Shown here piece by piece: positions 16,232 through 28,345 of a stretch of 64,000 bases of DNA. Made by a program: the position numbers and the translations under genes. Numbering within the stretch: the stretch's first letter is position 1; each line of letters starts with the position of its first letter. The notes beneath the pieces were generated by a model that was given only the letters and a program-made list of their open reading frames with translations, did no database searches and had not been told where the DNA came from. This stretch comes from Candidatus Altimarinota bacterium (GTDB taxonomy: Bacteria; Patescibacteriota; Gracilibacteria; UBA4473): positions 1 through 64,000 of the forward strand of contig JAGLIF010000011.1 in the NCBI GenBank assembly GCA_023143095.1. The letters run 5' to 3'.

Positions 16232-16408
16232 CCAATATAATGGTATATAGTGGAAATTTAAAAAGCAAATTTATAATGTCGTTCTAAACTTGAAGTTCAC
16301 CAAGTTTGAACTCGAAAACAATGAGTTTATTGAATCAGTGTTTCCTTATAATTTTGCATTCGTTTGTTTCCTATTCTATACTTTTCTTGATTTTTTAATT
16401 TCAAATCT
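16232..16408. repeat. Intergenic repeat copy between trmD and purC
   Basis: A hairpin AAACTTG/CAAGTTT (about 16286-16307) leads into an inverted copy of the dispersed repeat (16311-16348) that reads GAGTTTATTGAATCAGTG then TTTCCTTATAA. The arrangement GAACTCGAAAACAA plus repeat also occurs at 10977-11008. Confidence 0.6.
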
Positions 16409-17374
16409 ATGATTTCAGAAGAACAAGTGACGGAACAGTTGGATAGCACTATTGATAAGGTTGATTTTGCGGGAGCGATTTCGCGTCATTCTGGAAAAGT
16501 TAGAGAAAGTTTTGAATTGTCACAAGGGCGTCGGGCGATTGTCGTGACAGATAGAGTGAGTGCTTTTGATTTTGTGTTGGGGACAGTTCCATTTAAAGGA
16601 CAAGTACTCAATCAGATTTCAGCATGGTGGTTTGATGAATTGGATAAAATAAATATTCCACATCATTTCTTGTCTGTGCCTCATTCTAATATTTCTGTAG
16701 TAAAAAATGCAAAAGTGTTACCGATTGAAATTATTGTTCGTGGTTATTTGACAGGGAGTACAAAAACTTCGTCTTGGTATGCGTATCAGAATCTTGATCG
16801 AAATATTTGTGGAATTATCATGCCAGAAGGGATGGTAAAGAATGAAAAATTTGATTCTCCTATTATTACGCCAACCACAAAACCAGATACTGGACATGAT
16901 GAAGCTATTTCAAAAGAGGAAATTTTGGAACAAGGTTTAGTTACTCACTCAATGTATAAACAAGTAGAGGCATATGCTTTAAAGATGTTTGCGCATGGAC
17001 AGAAGGTGGCAGCGGAAAGAGGACTTATATTGGTGGATACAAAATACGAAATGGGAATTGATGAAGCAGGGGATTTGATGGTTATTGATGAAGTACATAC
17101 GCCGGACTCTTCCCGATACTGGATAGAGGATTCTTATGCGGCACGGCTTTCTTGCGGGCAAGAACCGGAAAGTTTAGATAAGGAATTTGTGAGAAGTATG
17201 ATGGTAAAGGCTGGTTATGATGTAGATTCAGATGAGGATCCTCAAAAGTATATGACTGATAAGGTGCGAATTGAGGCGGCGAAGAAATATATGATATTAT
17301 ACGAGAAAATGACTGGGAAAGTCTTTGAGGTGCAAAAAACAAGTTTAATAGAAGAAATTTTAGAAAGGTTATAA
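16409..17374 (+). CDS. purC: SAICAR synthase
   Basis: This enzyme joins aspartate to CAIR using ATP in purine synthesis. The N-terminal HSGKVRESFEL is the glycine-rich ATP loop, IIVRGYLTGS (about 112-121) is the conserved signature, and DTKYEMG with VIDEVHTPDSSRYW (about 211-236) matches the C-terminal SAICAR signature. At 321 aa it belongs to the longer form. Other purine genes in the window (purM and purF) are 42 kb away, so the pathway is dispersed. It stands alone between repeat-rich trmD and the pilin genes. Confidence 0.95.
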   Translation: MISEEQVTEQLDSTIDKVDFAGAISRHSGKVRESFELSQGRRAIVVTDRVSAFDFVLGTVPFKGQVLNQISAWWFDELDKINIPHHFLSVPHSNISVVKNAKVLPIEIIVRGYLTGSTKTSSWYAYQNLDRNICGIIMPEGMVKNEKFDSPIITPTTKPDTGHDEAISKEEILEQGLVTHSMYKQVEAYALKMFAHGQKVAAERGLILVDTKYEMGIDEAGDLMVIDEVHTPDSSRYWIEDSYAARLSCGQEPESLDKEFVRSMMVKAGYDVDSDEDPQKYMTDKVRIEAAKKYMILYEKMTGKVFEVQKTSLIEEILERL

Positions 17375-17486
17375 GAACTAAAAAGGTATAATTTGCAATG
17401 ATTTCTTGAACAAATAATTTGATTTCTTACCTATTCCCTTTTAATATTCCCCTTGAACACAAAATTTATTATTTATTTACTCAAAA

Positions 17487-18143
17487 ATGGAAACAAAACT
17501 CAAAAAAACAGGATTTACTTTAATCGAGTTATTGGTGGTAATTGTGATTATCGGAATTCTTTCAACAATTTCAACTGCTACTTTTAAGTCGTATTTTGGA
17601 AAGGCGAGAGATGCGGAACGGGTAGCAGCGGTGCAGAACATAGCACTAATGATGAAAGTTGAGAATGCTGATGTTTGGTCAGATTCAAAATATCTATTTG
17701 GTGCTACTACTGCTGGGGCGTTTGTTACGGGGCTGCAAGATTTATTTGCTGAAAATGATTTTAGGGTTCCGAAAGCTGGAAAAATGATTTGTTATGTAAT
17801 AACTGCTTCGAATGCTGATGTAACAGCTATAACAGGAAAGACTGGAGATAATAATCAGTTTGTTATTTCTACTTGGGGAGAGACTAAGAGTAGTGATGAT
17901 GGTGCAACTGCAGGGATAATTCTTGATGGAACGGCTCTTATAATGGGTGGTGTTACAGGTGCTTCTACGGCTTTGCTGGAAGCAGATTATCGTTGTGCGA
18001 ATAATGCTGCAGTGGTAACGGCAGCTGTTGCGGTACTAGTGGAGGGTTCAGACGGTTCAGCTGCTGTGGCTTTGTCTACGGCGGAAACAACTCTTTCTGT
18101 TTATATTACTTCAACTGGAACAGTATCAGAAACTTCTTCATAG
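17487..18143 (+). CDS. Type IV pilin-like prepilin 1
   Basis: A class III signal is present: a short charged leader ending KKTG, then FTLIELLVVIVIIGIL with the prepilin peptidase site between Gly9 and Phe10 and the conserved Glu at mature position 5. A long helix (ISTATFKSYFGKARDAERVAAVQN) follows, as in pseudopilins and major pilins. The C-terminal domain is low in charge and rich in Ala, Thr and Gly, with three Cys (in MICYV, DYRC and the region between). The pilin assembly ATPases are not in the window. A paralogue follows after 47 bases. Confidence 0.9.
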   Translation: METKLKKTGFTLIELLVVIVIIGILSTISTATFKSYFGKARDAERVAAVQNIALMMKVENADVWSDSKYLFGATTAGAFVTGLQDLFAENDFRVPKAGKMICYVITASNADVTAITGKTGDNNQFVISTWGETKSSDDGATAGIILDGTALIMGGVTGASTALLEADYRCANNAAVVTAAVAVLVEGSDGSAAVALSTAETTLSVYITSTGTVSETSS

Positions 18144-18190
18144 GGTTTGTTTAATGTTTTGTGTATATTTAGTTATTTATTTAATTTAAA

Positions 18191-18889
18191 ATGAAAATGG
18201 AAATGAAAAAAACAGGGTTTACATTAATTGAGTTGCTTGTGGTGATTGTGATTATTGGAATCCTTTCTACAATTTCTACAGCAACTTTTAAATCGTATTT
18301 TGGGAAAGCACGAGATGCTGAGAGGGTAGCTGCTATACAAAATATGGCATTGATGATGAAAGTTGAAAATGCGGATGTTTGGTCAGATGGTAAATATTTG
18401 CTAGGTGGTACTGATGCAGCAACATTTATTACTGGTCTGGGTTCGTTGTTTGCTGCGAATGATTTTAGGATTCCAAAACCTGGAAAACAAATTTGTTATA
18501 TTATTTCCGCTTCTAGTGCTGATGCGGATGCTTCTGGAGCTGCTGGAGATAATAATCAGTTTGCGATTTCTACTTGGGGAGAGACAAAAAGTACAAATAA
18601 TGCTAATGTTGCTGGTGTGATTGCAGATGGAACTGAGCTTGCTTTGGATGGAGATGGGACAAATGCTGGTATTTTGTCAGATTCTGACTTATCAGAAGCG
18701 ATTTATCGATGTGAAGCACTTAATGTTGTGACAGGACAAGGGACTGGGCCAGCTAATACATTTGAAGGTGTTACAATAGTACCTTCTCAAGGAGGAACGG
18801 CTGTTGGTATGGAGGCAACAGATGATATGACAACTGTTCATGTTTTTATAAATGATGCGGGAGAATTGGATACGGATAGTACTAGTTAG
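18191..18889 (+). CDS. Type IV pilin-like prepilin 2 (tandem paralogue)
   Basis: The first 80 or so residues are nearly identical to the preceding pilin (same GFTLIELLVVIVIIGIL cleavage region and the same FKSYFGKARDAERVAA helix), while the C-terminal half diverges and is longer, ending in an acidic stretch. This marks a tandem duplication with an N-terminal part under strong constraint. Three in-frame ATGs open the gene within five codons; the first fits a leader of nine residues before the cleavage site. A terminator follows at 18921-18953, so the pair forms one transcription unit. Confidence 0.9.
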   Translation: MKMEMKKTGFTLIELLVVIVIIGILSTISTATFKSYFGKARDAERVAAIQNMALMMKVENADVWSDGKYLLGGTDAATFITGLGSLFAANDFRIPKPGKQICYIISASSADADASGAAGDNNQFAISTWGETKSTNNANVAGVIADGTELALDGDGTNAGILSDSDLSEAIYRCEALNVVTGQGTGPANTFEGVTIVPSQGGTAVGMEATDDMTTVHVFINDAGELDTDSTS

Positions 18890-18920
18890 TAACTAATTAA
18901 TATGTTTTTGTGATTATTTT

Positions 18921-18953
18921 AAAAACTGAAGGATTTTCCTTCGGTTTTTTTTT
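18921..18953 (+). terminator. Intrinsic terminator after the pilin pair
   Basis: AAACTGAAGG (18923-18932) pairs with CCTTCGGTTT (18938-18947) with a G-T pair, followed by a run of nine T residues. Confidence 0.85.
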
Positions 18954-18980
18954 ATAAAAAAATAAGTATACTGAAACACG

Positions 18981-21814
<2,834 letters not shown>

Positions 21815-22018
21815 TTAACTGAGTGGTAAAATGTTCATTACTTCTTTTATAATTTCAATAAGTCCAATGAAAATATAAAGTTGCATTCCAAGTATAAAAA
21901 GGAACAGTAAGCTTGCAATTAGCTGTGTTCTAGATGATTTGAACATTGCTCTAGGAAGGAGTAACGATTGGAATTTTGTTCGTTTTTGTTGTTTAGGATC
22001 TTTTTTGATTTCGGTCAT
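21815..22018 (-). CDS. Small single-span membrane protein upstream of gyrB
   Basis: Not recognised. A basic N-terminus (Lys/Arg-rich, about residues 5-32) is followed by one long hydrophobic segment (about 34-60). It lies 78 bases upstream of gyrB on the same strand and is directly preceded by the strong promoter at 22050-22078, so it is probably the first gene of a gyrB transcript. Confidence 0.6.
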   Translation of the reverse strand: MTEIKKDPKQQKRTKFQSLLLPRAMFKSSRTQLIASLLFLFILGMQLYIFIGLIEIIKEVMNILPLS

Positions 22019-22049
22019 TTTTTATGTTTTTTTAGGGAGACTTCTTTTC

Positions 22050-22078
22050 ATTATATCATAGAATAAATTCTTTTTCAA
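22050..22078 (-). promoter_or_regulatory. Predicted promoter of the small membrane gene and gyrB
   Basis: Read on the minus strand: TTGAAA (22078-22073), a 17-base spacer and a perfect TATAAT (22055-22050) preceded by TGA, an extended -10. The start site would be near 22043, 25 bases before the ATG at 22018. Confidence 0.7.
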
Positions 22079-22150
22079 ACATTTAGATGACAAAAAAAAA
22101 ATAGTGTCTAAAATTCGTGGCGTTTATCTTTAATTTTTAATTTAAAAAAG

Positions 22151-22453
22151 ATGGGAATGCTTTCACAAATGGGCGATATGTATCGACTTCAAAAAGATGC
22201 GAAAAAAATCAAAAAAGAATTGGCAAAGACTCATATTTTTTCTGAAGTAAATGGTGTAAAAGTGACTGTTTCAGGAGAGCAAGAGGTTATTTCTGTAGAG
22301 ATTTTAGATGAATCGATTCTAGAAAATACAAAGAAACTAGAAAAAGCCATTGTTGATGCGAGTAATAAGTCTTTTAAAAAAGCTCAACAAATCGCAGCAG
22401 AGAGAATGAAGGCGGTGATGGGCGGTTTTCCTGGAATGGGTGGGAATTCATAA
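22151..22453 (+). CDS. ybaB: YbaB/EbfC family nucleoid-associated protein
   Basis: YbaB proteins are small dimeric DNA-binding proteins. The 100-aa length, the helix-sheet-helix pattern with VNGVKVTVSGEQEVISVEI and the C-terminal GGFPGMGG tail are typical. The usual dnaX and recR partners are absent; instead mltG follows 19 bases after the stop. The ATG follows a run of A residues. Confidence 0.9.
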   Translation: MGMLSQMGDMYRLQKDAKKIKKELAKTHIFSEVNGVKVTVSGEQEVISVEILDESILENTKKLEKAIVDASNKSFKKAQQIAAERMKAVMGGFPGMGGNS

Positions 22454-22472
22454 TATACTGAAAAAAACAAAA

Positions 22473-23447
22473 ATGAAAAAAATATTACTTTTGGCTGTTT
22501 TGTTTTTGGGATTGTATTTTTCAGCTCGGGTTTTGTTGGTTTGGGATAAACCAAATTCAGAGGATGTTACGCGTGTTTCTTTGGAAATAGTACCTGGAAC
22601 AAGTGTAAAAAGAATTGCATTTCTATTGAAAGAAAAAGATTTAATTTTGGATGATTTCGTTTTTCGTGTTTTTGTGAAGTTGAATGGTTTGGAATCAAAA
22701 CTCCAGGCTGGAGATTATATTTTACAAAAGAATCTGACTTTGTCTGAAATTACGGATATTTTGCAACATGGGAAGAGCCAGGAGATGAAGATTACCATTC
22801 CAGAAGGCTCAACAATTGATCAGATAGATGAAATATTAACGAAAAAATCTTTGATAGAAGCAGGGGATTTCAAGAAATGTACGGCGACATGTGATCTTGG
22901 GTTTTCGATTTCTACTTTGGAGGGATACCTTTTTCCTTCAACTTATTTTATAAATACGAATAATTTTTCCAGTAAAAAGTTTATTCAAAGATTGTATCGA
23001 AATTTCAATGTACAAATAGCTGATTTTAGAATAGATATTCAAAAAAATGGACGAACTCTTGAGGAGATTGTTATTGTAGCCTCAATGATTGAGAGGGAAG
23101 CGTTTGGAGATAGTTATGAGGAAAAACAAAAGATTGCGAATGTGATTTGGAAACGATTGGATGAACGGATGTATTTAGGTATTGACGCTACTACGCGTTA
23201 TGAACTGGGGGACTGGAAGCGTCCACTTTATACAGAAGATTTTGAGTCAAATTCTCCGTATAATACGCGAAGGAAATTGGGGCTTCCTCCAACTGCTATC
23301 TCCAATCCTGGGGTTTTGTCGCTCAAATCAGCGATTTATCCGCAAGAAACACCTTATTATTATTACTTGCATGATAGAAATGGTGGTGTGCATTTTGGAA
23401 AAACTCTTCAAGAACATAATGAAAATAAATTGAAGTATTTGTATTAG
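22473..23447 (+). CDS. mltG: Endolytic murein transglycosylase
   Basis: MltG cuts nascent glycan strands at the inner membrane and sets chain length. The ATG at 22473 (MKKILLLAVLFLGLYFSA) gives a signal anchor and a 324-aa protein. The upstream GTG at 22440, within ybaB, is rejected because it would place polar residues before the anchor. The LysM-like part (IPEGSTIDQI) precedes the catalytic domain with VIVASMIEREAFGDSYEEKQKIANVIW, holding the essential Glu, and GLPPTAISNPGVLSLKSA near the end. The length and motif order are those of the YceG family. Confidence 0.95.
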   Translation: MKKILLLAVLFLGLYFSARVLLVWDKPNSEDVTRVSLEIVPGTSVKRIAFLLKEKDLILDDFVFRVFVKLNGLESKLQAGDYILQKNLTLSEITDILQHGKSQEMKITIPEGSTIDQIDEILTKKSLIEAGDFKKCTATCDLGFSISTLEGYLFPSTYFINTNNFSSKKFIQRLYRNFNVQIADFRIDIQKNGRTLEEIVIVASMIEREAFGDSYEEKQKIANVIWKRLDERMYLGIDATTRYELGDWKRPLYTEDFESNSPYNTRRKLGLPPTAISNPGVLSLKSAIYPQETPYYYYLHDRNGGVHFGKTLQEHNENKLKYLY

Positions 23448-23453
23448 TTAGAT

Positions 23454-24074
23454 TTAATATACAGTTGAGATGGTAGGATCTCTATTTATTTCTATTATTA
23501 TTTTTTCGACATGTGTTCGAATATTAAGACAGGATTCTATTAATTGTGGATTGTAATATTGTGGTCGATCTTCAAAAAAGATAAGTTCAGATATTTTTTT
23601 TCGAAGTTCAAAAGGTATTGAGTTGATTAAGTCTATTGTAAACTGTGATTTTTGTTCTCCTTCTGAGACATAGAATGCTGGAATGTCTTTGGTGTCTTTT
23701 CCAATTGTATTGAGAATTTTTTGTTGATGAATGTGAATTGGACCAGCGGTAATAATAATATTTATGGCGTTTCGAAAAGTGTCAATTAAATTATGTTGTA
23801 ATCGATGCGGTTGGAAGTGTTTTAGAAAGAGTTGTAAGCCTTCTTTGATTCCAAATTGTTTAAAAATTTCTGTATAAAAATTGATACCAGGGAAATCTTT
23901 TGGGTTTGAGAGTAAACTTTTTCCATATTTACTAGAATAAAGAGTGTCATCAAAATCGTAGATGTAAAGAGGGGATGGGGAGATGAGTGTTTCTAGCTTT
24001 TTAAGAAATTGACAATAAGAATCAGATGGTATCAATATTGTTTTTTCTATTTTAGGCGTTTTTATTTTTTCCAT
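23454..24074 (-). CDS. HAD-superfamily protein, possibly the Swiss Army Knife RNA-repair HAD type
   Basis: The frame has HAD motifs: DFDDTLYSS (motif I, about residues 40-48) with two Asp, IIITAGP (motif II) and FFEDRPQYY (motif IV), in the correct order and distance for a 206-aa phosphatase-like fold. The EDRP motif resembles HAD_SAK domains linked to RNA repair, but the usual ligase partners are absent. Substrate unknown. It is convergent with mltG and divergent from the pyruvyl transferase gene. Confidence 0.6.
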   Translation of the reverse strand: MEKIKTPKIEKTILIPSDSYCQFLKKLETLISPSPLYIYDFDDTLYSSKYGKSLLSNPKDFPGINFYTEIFKQFGIKEGLQLFLKHFQPHRLQHNLIDTFRNAINIIITAGPIHIHQQKILNTIGKDTKDIPAFYVSEGEQKSQFTIDLINSIPFELRKKISELIFFEDRPQYYNPQLIESCLNIRTHVEKIIIEINRDPTISTVY

Positions 24075-24149
24075 TAATGTGTTAATGTTTTTATATCTTT
24101 TATGTGTTTATTTTTTTGTCAAATTGAAAGATTTTGTTAAATCATTATA

Positions 24150-25085
24150 TTGGCAAGTGTGCAGACACAAAAAACATTGCTTATCGGAAATTTTGGAGCC
24201 AAAAATTTAGGTGATGAATTGATTCTTGCGTTTGCATTGGAAAACGAGAAAAATAATGTAATCATTATGACAGTGAGTGGTGATTTTTCACAACATTTTT
24301 GCGAGAAATCATTTCAAACTGTTTCATTTTTTCCAACAGGATTTAGGAGTTTTTACAGGTTTTTGACCAATAAAAGCTATCGAAAAGAGATTTTGTTATT
24401 AAGGGAAGAAGTAGAAGAGATTGTTTTTCCTGGAGGTGGTCTTTTTGCTATTTCATTTCGGGCGGTTTGGCTTTGGTTTATCGTGTTTTTGTGGGTGAAA
24501 TATTTGTTTAAAGAGAAAAAAGTGCGTTTTGAATATCAGGGTATAGATGCCAATTTAGGATTTTTTAGTCGGTTTTTAATAAAACAAGTTTTTTCTAGAG
24601 TAGAAAGAGTTTCTGTTCGTGATGAGGTATCGGCTCAAGCTATTGAGTCATTATCTATAAATGGTTTGAAAATTAAGATTGAAGAGGACTTGGTATTTGA
24701 GCAATTGCGGGAAAGAACGGGAGTGAATGAGGAAGTGGAAAAGACACCTATCTTGTTACTCAACGCTCTTTCGGAGTTTTCCATCGATAAATGGGAAGAT
24801 ATTGAATATAAATTTTCAAAATTAGAAAAAGTTTTTGTTTGCTTCGATCCGAAAGACAAACAATTTTTACCAGAAGGTTTTTCTGGGCGTATTTTGTTTC
24901 CTAAAACAAAAACAGATCTTTTTAAATTGTTTGTGCAGGCGAAAACGGTAATTGGGGAGCGGTTGCATTTTTTGATTTTAGGTCAGTATTTTTGTGGATC
25001 AAAACAGACTTTTTCTCTTAAAGATCCGTATTCACAGAAGGTGAAGAATTTTTGTCGAGAAAAAAATATAAATGTTTTTAAATGA
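24150..25085 (+). CDS. Polysaccharide pyruvyl transferase family protein
   Basis: CsaB/WcaK-type enzymes transfer pyruvate from PEP to sugars of envelope polymers. Landmarks are GNFGAKNLGDELI near the start, VFPGGGLF (about 93-100), VSVRDEVSAQ (about 154-163) and GERLHFLILG near the C-terminus (about 271-280). At 311 aa it is a normal length. The start is uncertain: TTG 24150 or GTG 24159 both fit, with no ATG nearby. Its stop overlaps the next ATG in an ATGA junction, implying translational coupling to the flavoprotein gene. Confidence 0.85.
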   Translation: MASVQTQKTLLIGNFGAKNLGDELILAFALENEKNNVIIMTVSGDFSQHFCEKSFQTVSFFPTGFRSFYRFLTNKSYRKEILLLREEVEEIVFPGGGLFAISFRAVWLWFIVFLWVKYLFKEKKVRFEYQGIDANLGFFSRFLIKQVFSRVERVSVRDEVSAQAIESLSINGLKIKIEEDLVFEQLRERTGVNEEVEKTPILLLNALSEFSIDKWEDIEYKFSKLEKVFVCFDPKDKQFLPEGFSGRILFPKTKTDLFKLFVQAKTVIGERLHFLILGQYFCGSKQTFSLKDPYSQKVKNFCREKNINVFK

Positions 25086-26287
25086 AAAAGATAGCTGTTG
25101 TGGGAGCGGGGCCAGCTGGGATTTATACGAGTATTTTATTGAAAGATTTTCCAGTAGGGGTAACGCTTTTTGAGCAAAATAAATCTATTGGTGAAAAATT
25201 AAAACTTACAGGAGGCGGACGCATGAATATCACTAATAAAGTTTTTTCTGTAGACAAGTTTTCGTCTTCACAGCCTAAATTATTAAAGCATTTTTTTAAA
25301 AATCCAATCGCTAAAAATCCAGAATCTATTTTTTCAGAACTTGGAATTGAGTGGGTTTGGGAAGAAAATCGGGCGATTTTGGCTTCTGGAGAGGCTGTTG
25401 AGGAAGTTTTTCGATTGAAGAATGAGTTGGAACAACAAAAAAATGTGAACTTGGTGTTGGGAAGTAAAGTTTCAGCTGTAACAAAAAAAGGAGATTTGTT
25501 TGAATTAACTGTACAGTCTCACGGAAAGACTTCAAAAGAGGTTTTTGATGTTTTGATTTTGATGAGTGGGGGAATGTTTCGTGTGCGTGAGTTTGGAGAT
25601 AAAGAGCAAATTTATACATTACCTATTTCTCTTGGGCACAAGATACAAACAATTACTCCAAGTCTTTCACCGCTTTCGATTGAAGGGAAGCCTTTTCGTG
25701 CACTTGCGGGGATTTCTTTGCGAGTAGAGTTGACTGATATTCAGACTAAAAAAAGTTTAAAAGGGGATTTGGTTTTGACTCATTTTGGAATTTCTGGACC
25801 GGTGGTGTTGGATTTTTCGTCCATGCTTTCTGGTACGGAGATGGAAATGAATTTCTTACCAGATATTTTGGAATCTGATTTTGTTGAAAAATTTCAAGTT
25901 TTTCGTCAGGGAAAACATTTTGTTCGAACTTTTCTGAAAGCTTTTTTACCTCAGAGAGTGGTAGATTTTTTATTAGAATTTTCGCAGATAGAAAAAGAAT
26001 CTCTTATTGCAGATATTTCTAAAGAAAAATTGAAAAAGTTGAGAAGGAACTTGTTTCGTTATGAATTAAACAATGTCTCAAAACAGGATTTTTCTGCTTG
26101 CTGGACAACGAAAGGAGGAGTTGATTTGGCGGAAGTTTCTTTATCAACATTGGAATCAAAGAAACATCAGAATTTGTTTTTTGGTGGAGAGATATTGGAT
26201 ATCGATGGATTGTGTGGCGGGTACAATATTTCTTTTGCGGCGATTTGTGCGAAGATTGTTACGGAGACATTGAAAAAATTGGCTTAA
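25082..26287 (+). CDS. HI0933/BaiN-type FAD-dependent oxidoreductase
   Basis: The N-terminal VVGAGPAGIY is the Rossmann dinucleotide-binding motif, and LTGGGRMNITN (about 43-53) matches the GGGRCN(V/I)TN signature, with Cys replaced by Met. The C-terminal GGEILDIDGLCGGYNISFAAICA closes the FAD site. At 401 aa it is typical. The substrate is unknown in this family. It overlaps the pyruvyl transferase stop by four bases. Low specificity is expected; the name BaiN refers to one studied member only. Confidence 0.85.
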   Translation: MKKIAVVGAGPAGIYTSILLKDFPVGVTLFEQNKSIGEKLKLTGGGRMNITNKVFSVDKFSSSQPKLLKHFFKNPIAKNPESIFSELGIEWVWEENRAILASGEAVEEVFRLKNELEQQKNVNLVLGSKVSAVTKKGDLFELTVQSHGKTSKEVFDVLILMSGGMFRVREFGDKEQIYTLPISLGHKIQTITPSLSPLSIEGKPFRALAGISLRVELTDIQTKKSLKGDLVLTHFGISGPVVLDFSSMLSGTEMEMNFLPDILESDFVEKFQVFRQGKHFVRTFLKAFLPQRVVDFLLEFSQIEKESLIADISKEKLKKLRRNLFRYELNNVSKQDFSACWTTKGGVDLAEVSLSTLESKKHQNLFFGGEILDIDGLCGGYNISFAAICAKIVTETLKKLA

Positions 26288-26304
26288 TTGTTAATAATTA
26301 AATC

Positions 26305-27354
26305 ATGAAATATAATTATCTTCCAACGACAGATATAAAAGTGAGTAAAACTTGTCTTGGGACGATGAGTTTTGGTGCGCATGTTTCACAGGAAACTGCT
26401 TTTGAGGTAATGGATAAATCTTTAGAGTTGGGAATAAATTTTTTTGATACGGCGGAGTTATACGCGATACCTTCTTGTAAAAAAACATACGGTTTAACTG
26501 AAGAAATTATCGGACGCTGGTTTAAAAAACGAAAAAATAGAAAAGATATTATTTTGGCAACAAAAGTTGTGGGACCTTCTCGGAAGGATACGAATTCTTA
26601 TATTCGGGGAGGTAATTCTCACTTTGATAAAAAAAATATTCATGAAGCAATTGATGGAAGTCTCAAACGACTTGGGACGGATTATATTGATCTTTATCAA
26701 CTGCATTGGCCAGATAGGAATGTTAATAAGTTTGGAGAAAGATCTTTTGTGCTGCAAAGAGGGGAATATATGACTCCTATAGAAGAAACATTAGAAGTGT
26801 TGGCTGGACTTCAAAAATCAGGGAAGGTGCGTCATGTTGGTATTTCAAACGAATCGCCTTGGGGAACTATGGAGTTTTTACGAATATCCCGAGAAAAAAA
26901 TTTACCGCTCATGGTTACTGTTCAAAATAATTACAGTCTTCTTACTCGTACTTTTGAAACGGCTATGGCAGAAGTGTGTTATCGAGAAAATATTGGTTTA
27001 TTAGCTTATTCACCTTTGGGGTATGGTGTACTAGGAGGGCGTTATCTAGATGGAAATCGACCAAAGGGCGGGCGTTTAACGAAATATCCTAATTTTGTGC
27101 CTCGATACAGAACAGAGCGAGTGGAGGGGGTTATTAAAAAATACAAGTTATTAGCAGAAGAACATCAGCTTACTTTGCCTCAATTGGCATTGGCTTTTGT
27201 GTATGGGAAAAGTTTTATAACGAGTAACATTATAGGTCCTTCTAATGTGATACAATTAATAGAGGATACTAAAGCGATAAATATAGAACTTTCTTCAGAA
27301 ATTTTGAAAGCGATTGACGAGATATGTGAGGAATGTCCAAATCCTTGTGCATAA
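26305..27354 (+). CDS. Aldo/keto reductase, Tas-like
   Basis: An NADPH-dependent reductase with the TIM-barrel fold. The active-site set is seen as FFDTAELYA (Asp and Tyr, about 48-56), LATKV (Lys, near 83) and YQLHWPD (His, near 130). SPLGYGVLGGRY and SFITSNIIGPSNVIQL are the NADP-binding segments. The 349-aa length and the C-terminal ECPNPCA fit the Tas/YajO branch. The natural substrate is not predictable. The gene ends at 27354, convergent with an unrelated minus-strand gene. Confidence 0.88.
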   Translation: MKYNYLPTTDIKVSKTCLGTMSFGAHVSQETAFEVMDKSLELGINFFDTAELYAIPSCKKTYGLTEEIIGRWFKKRKNRKDIILATKVVGPSRKDTNSYIRGGNSHFDKKNIHEAIDGSLKRLGTDYIDLYQLHWPDRNVNKFGERSFVLQRGEYMTPIEETLEVLAGLQKSGKVRHVGISNESPWGTMEFLRISREKNLPLMVTVQNNYSLLTRTFETAMAEVCYRENIGLLAYSPLGYGVLGGRYLDGNRPKGGRLTKYPNFVPRYRTERVEGVIKKYKLLAEEHQLTLPQLALAFVYGKSFITSNIIGPSNVIQLIEDTKAINIELSSEILKAIDEICEECPNPCA

Positions 27355-27369
27355 GTGGAATAGGAGAGT

Positions 27370-28074
27370 TTAACTGTTATTTTCGTTTATTAAATCCATA
27401 ACTTTTTGATTTTGATTCGCAACAGCTTTTACTAAAACGAAAGTTGCTTCTTTTTCCTCATTCCATTCACCTTTATCAAAATCTACGCAGTAAAGATTCA
27501 TCGTTTCTGGATTTACAAGTAAATTAGGGGAATTCATGAAATTTGGGTCTATGATTTTTGAATTATAGGGTTTTTCATTCAAATAGTCTTCAGCAAATTT
27601 AGATAAACCTCCTAAATCAAGTTTTCCATCGATTTGTCCTTTGTTTACCGCATTATTTACTTGATTGATAATTTTGTGCATATTACCAAGTTTTCTGATT
27701 AAAAGATGTATATTTTTTAGGAGAATAGGATTATTTTTTTTGTCTTCATCAAGTTCTGCAATTGAAACTTTAGGAACTCTTTTTTGAATAGTGTATTCTT
27801 TAACTTTTATTTTATTTCCGTCTTTTTTATTACCTAATACGAAATATGACTCAGGAATGAAATCACCTAAAAAGAATTTTAACATTTCGTATTTTTTCTT
27901 TTTATATAAAGTTCGATTAAATGACTGTTCTTTTTCAATAGGTTCTTTTGGGTCATGATTCCATTTTACGACGAGATTATTATCGTTTGATAAAGGCACG
28001 ACAACATTATCTTGACCTCTGCCTATACTGTCTTTAAATCTATGGAGAAATGGACTTGTTTCATTGATTTTCAT
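27370..28074 (-). CDS. Protein-kinase-like fold hypothetical protein, 234 aa
   Basis: Weak resemblance to small kinases: VVKWNHD near residue 35 could hold the ATP-binding Lys, YTIQKRVPK could be the hinge, and NLLVNPETMNLYCVDFDKGEW (about 185-205) resembles a catalytic loop plus the DFG-like Mg site. The canonical HxD catalytic motif is not clear. I would not assign a substrate. It lies next to the accessory stretch that begins at 28.1 kb and ends just before a 19-bp sequence repeated at 41605. Confidence 0.45.
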   Translation of the reverse strand: MKINETSPFLHRFKDSIGRGQDNVVVPLSNDNNLVVKWNHDPKEPIEKEQSFNRTLYKKKKYEMLKFFLGDFIPESYFVLGNKKDGNKIKVKEYTIQKRVPKVSIAELDEDKKNNPILLKNIHLLIRKLGNMHKIINQVNNAVNKGQIDGKLDLGGLSKFAEDYLNEKPYNSKIIDPNFMNSPNLLVNPETMNLYCVDFDKGEWNEEKEATFVLVKAVANQNQKVMDLINENNS

Positions 28075-28112
28075 AAAATTTATGTCTATCTAATTTTAGA
28101 ATTATATTGACA

Positions 28113-28131
28113 ATAGTGTGAAAATATCTTT
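28113..28131 (+). repeat. 19-bp direct repeat, left copy
   Basis: ATAGTGTGAAAATATCTTT occurs here and again at 41605-41623, in the same orientation. The two copies bracket the 13.5 kb holding the GNAT, GIY-YIG and type I R-M genes. Confidence 0.6.
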
Positions 28132-28165
28132 ATGCAACTTATTTTGAAAAATATTATAAACTTTT

Positions 28166-28199
28166 CATCTCGTTTTATTTCACTTTGTGAAATTTCTAT
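28166..28199 (+). repeat. Cassette-associated palindromic repeat, copy 1
   Basis: CATCTCGTTTTATTTCAC followed by TTTGTGAAATTTCTAT, with an ATTTCAC/GTGAAAT palindrome in the centre. Further copies lie at 28973 and 30260. Confidence 0.6.
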
Positions 28200-28345
28200 A
28201 AAAGTGAGAGTTCATAAATCTTTAAATGGGAATTGGTGGTATACTTTTTTGAAGCAGATTTATTGTGATTTTAGTGATGAGGTTGGGTTAATAGATGGAA
28301 ATAATTTGGATTTCAGTATAAAATTACTTATGAAAAACTTAAAAA

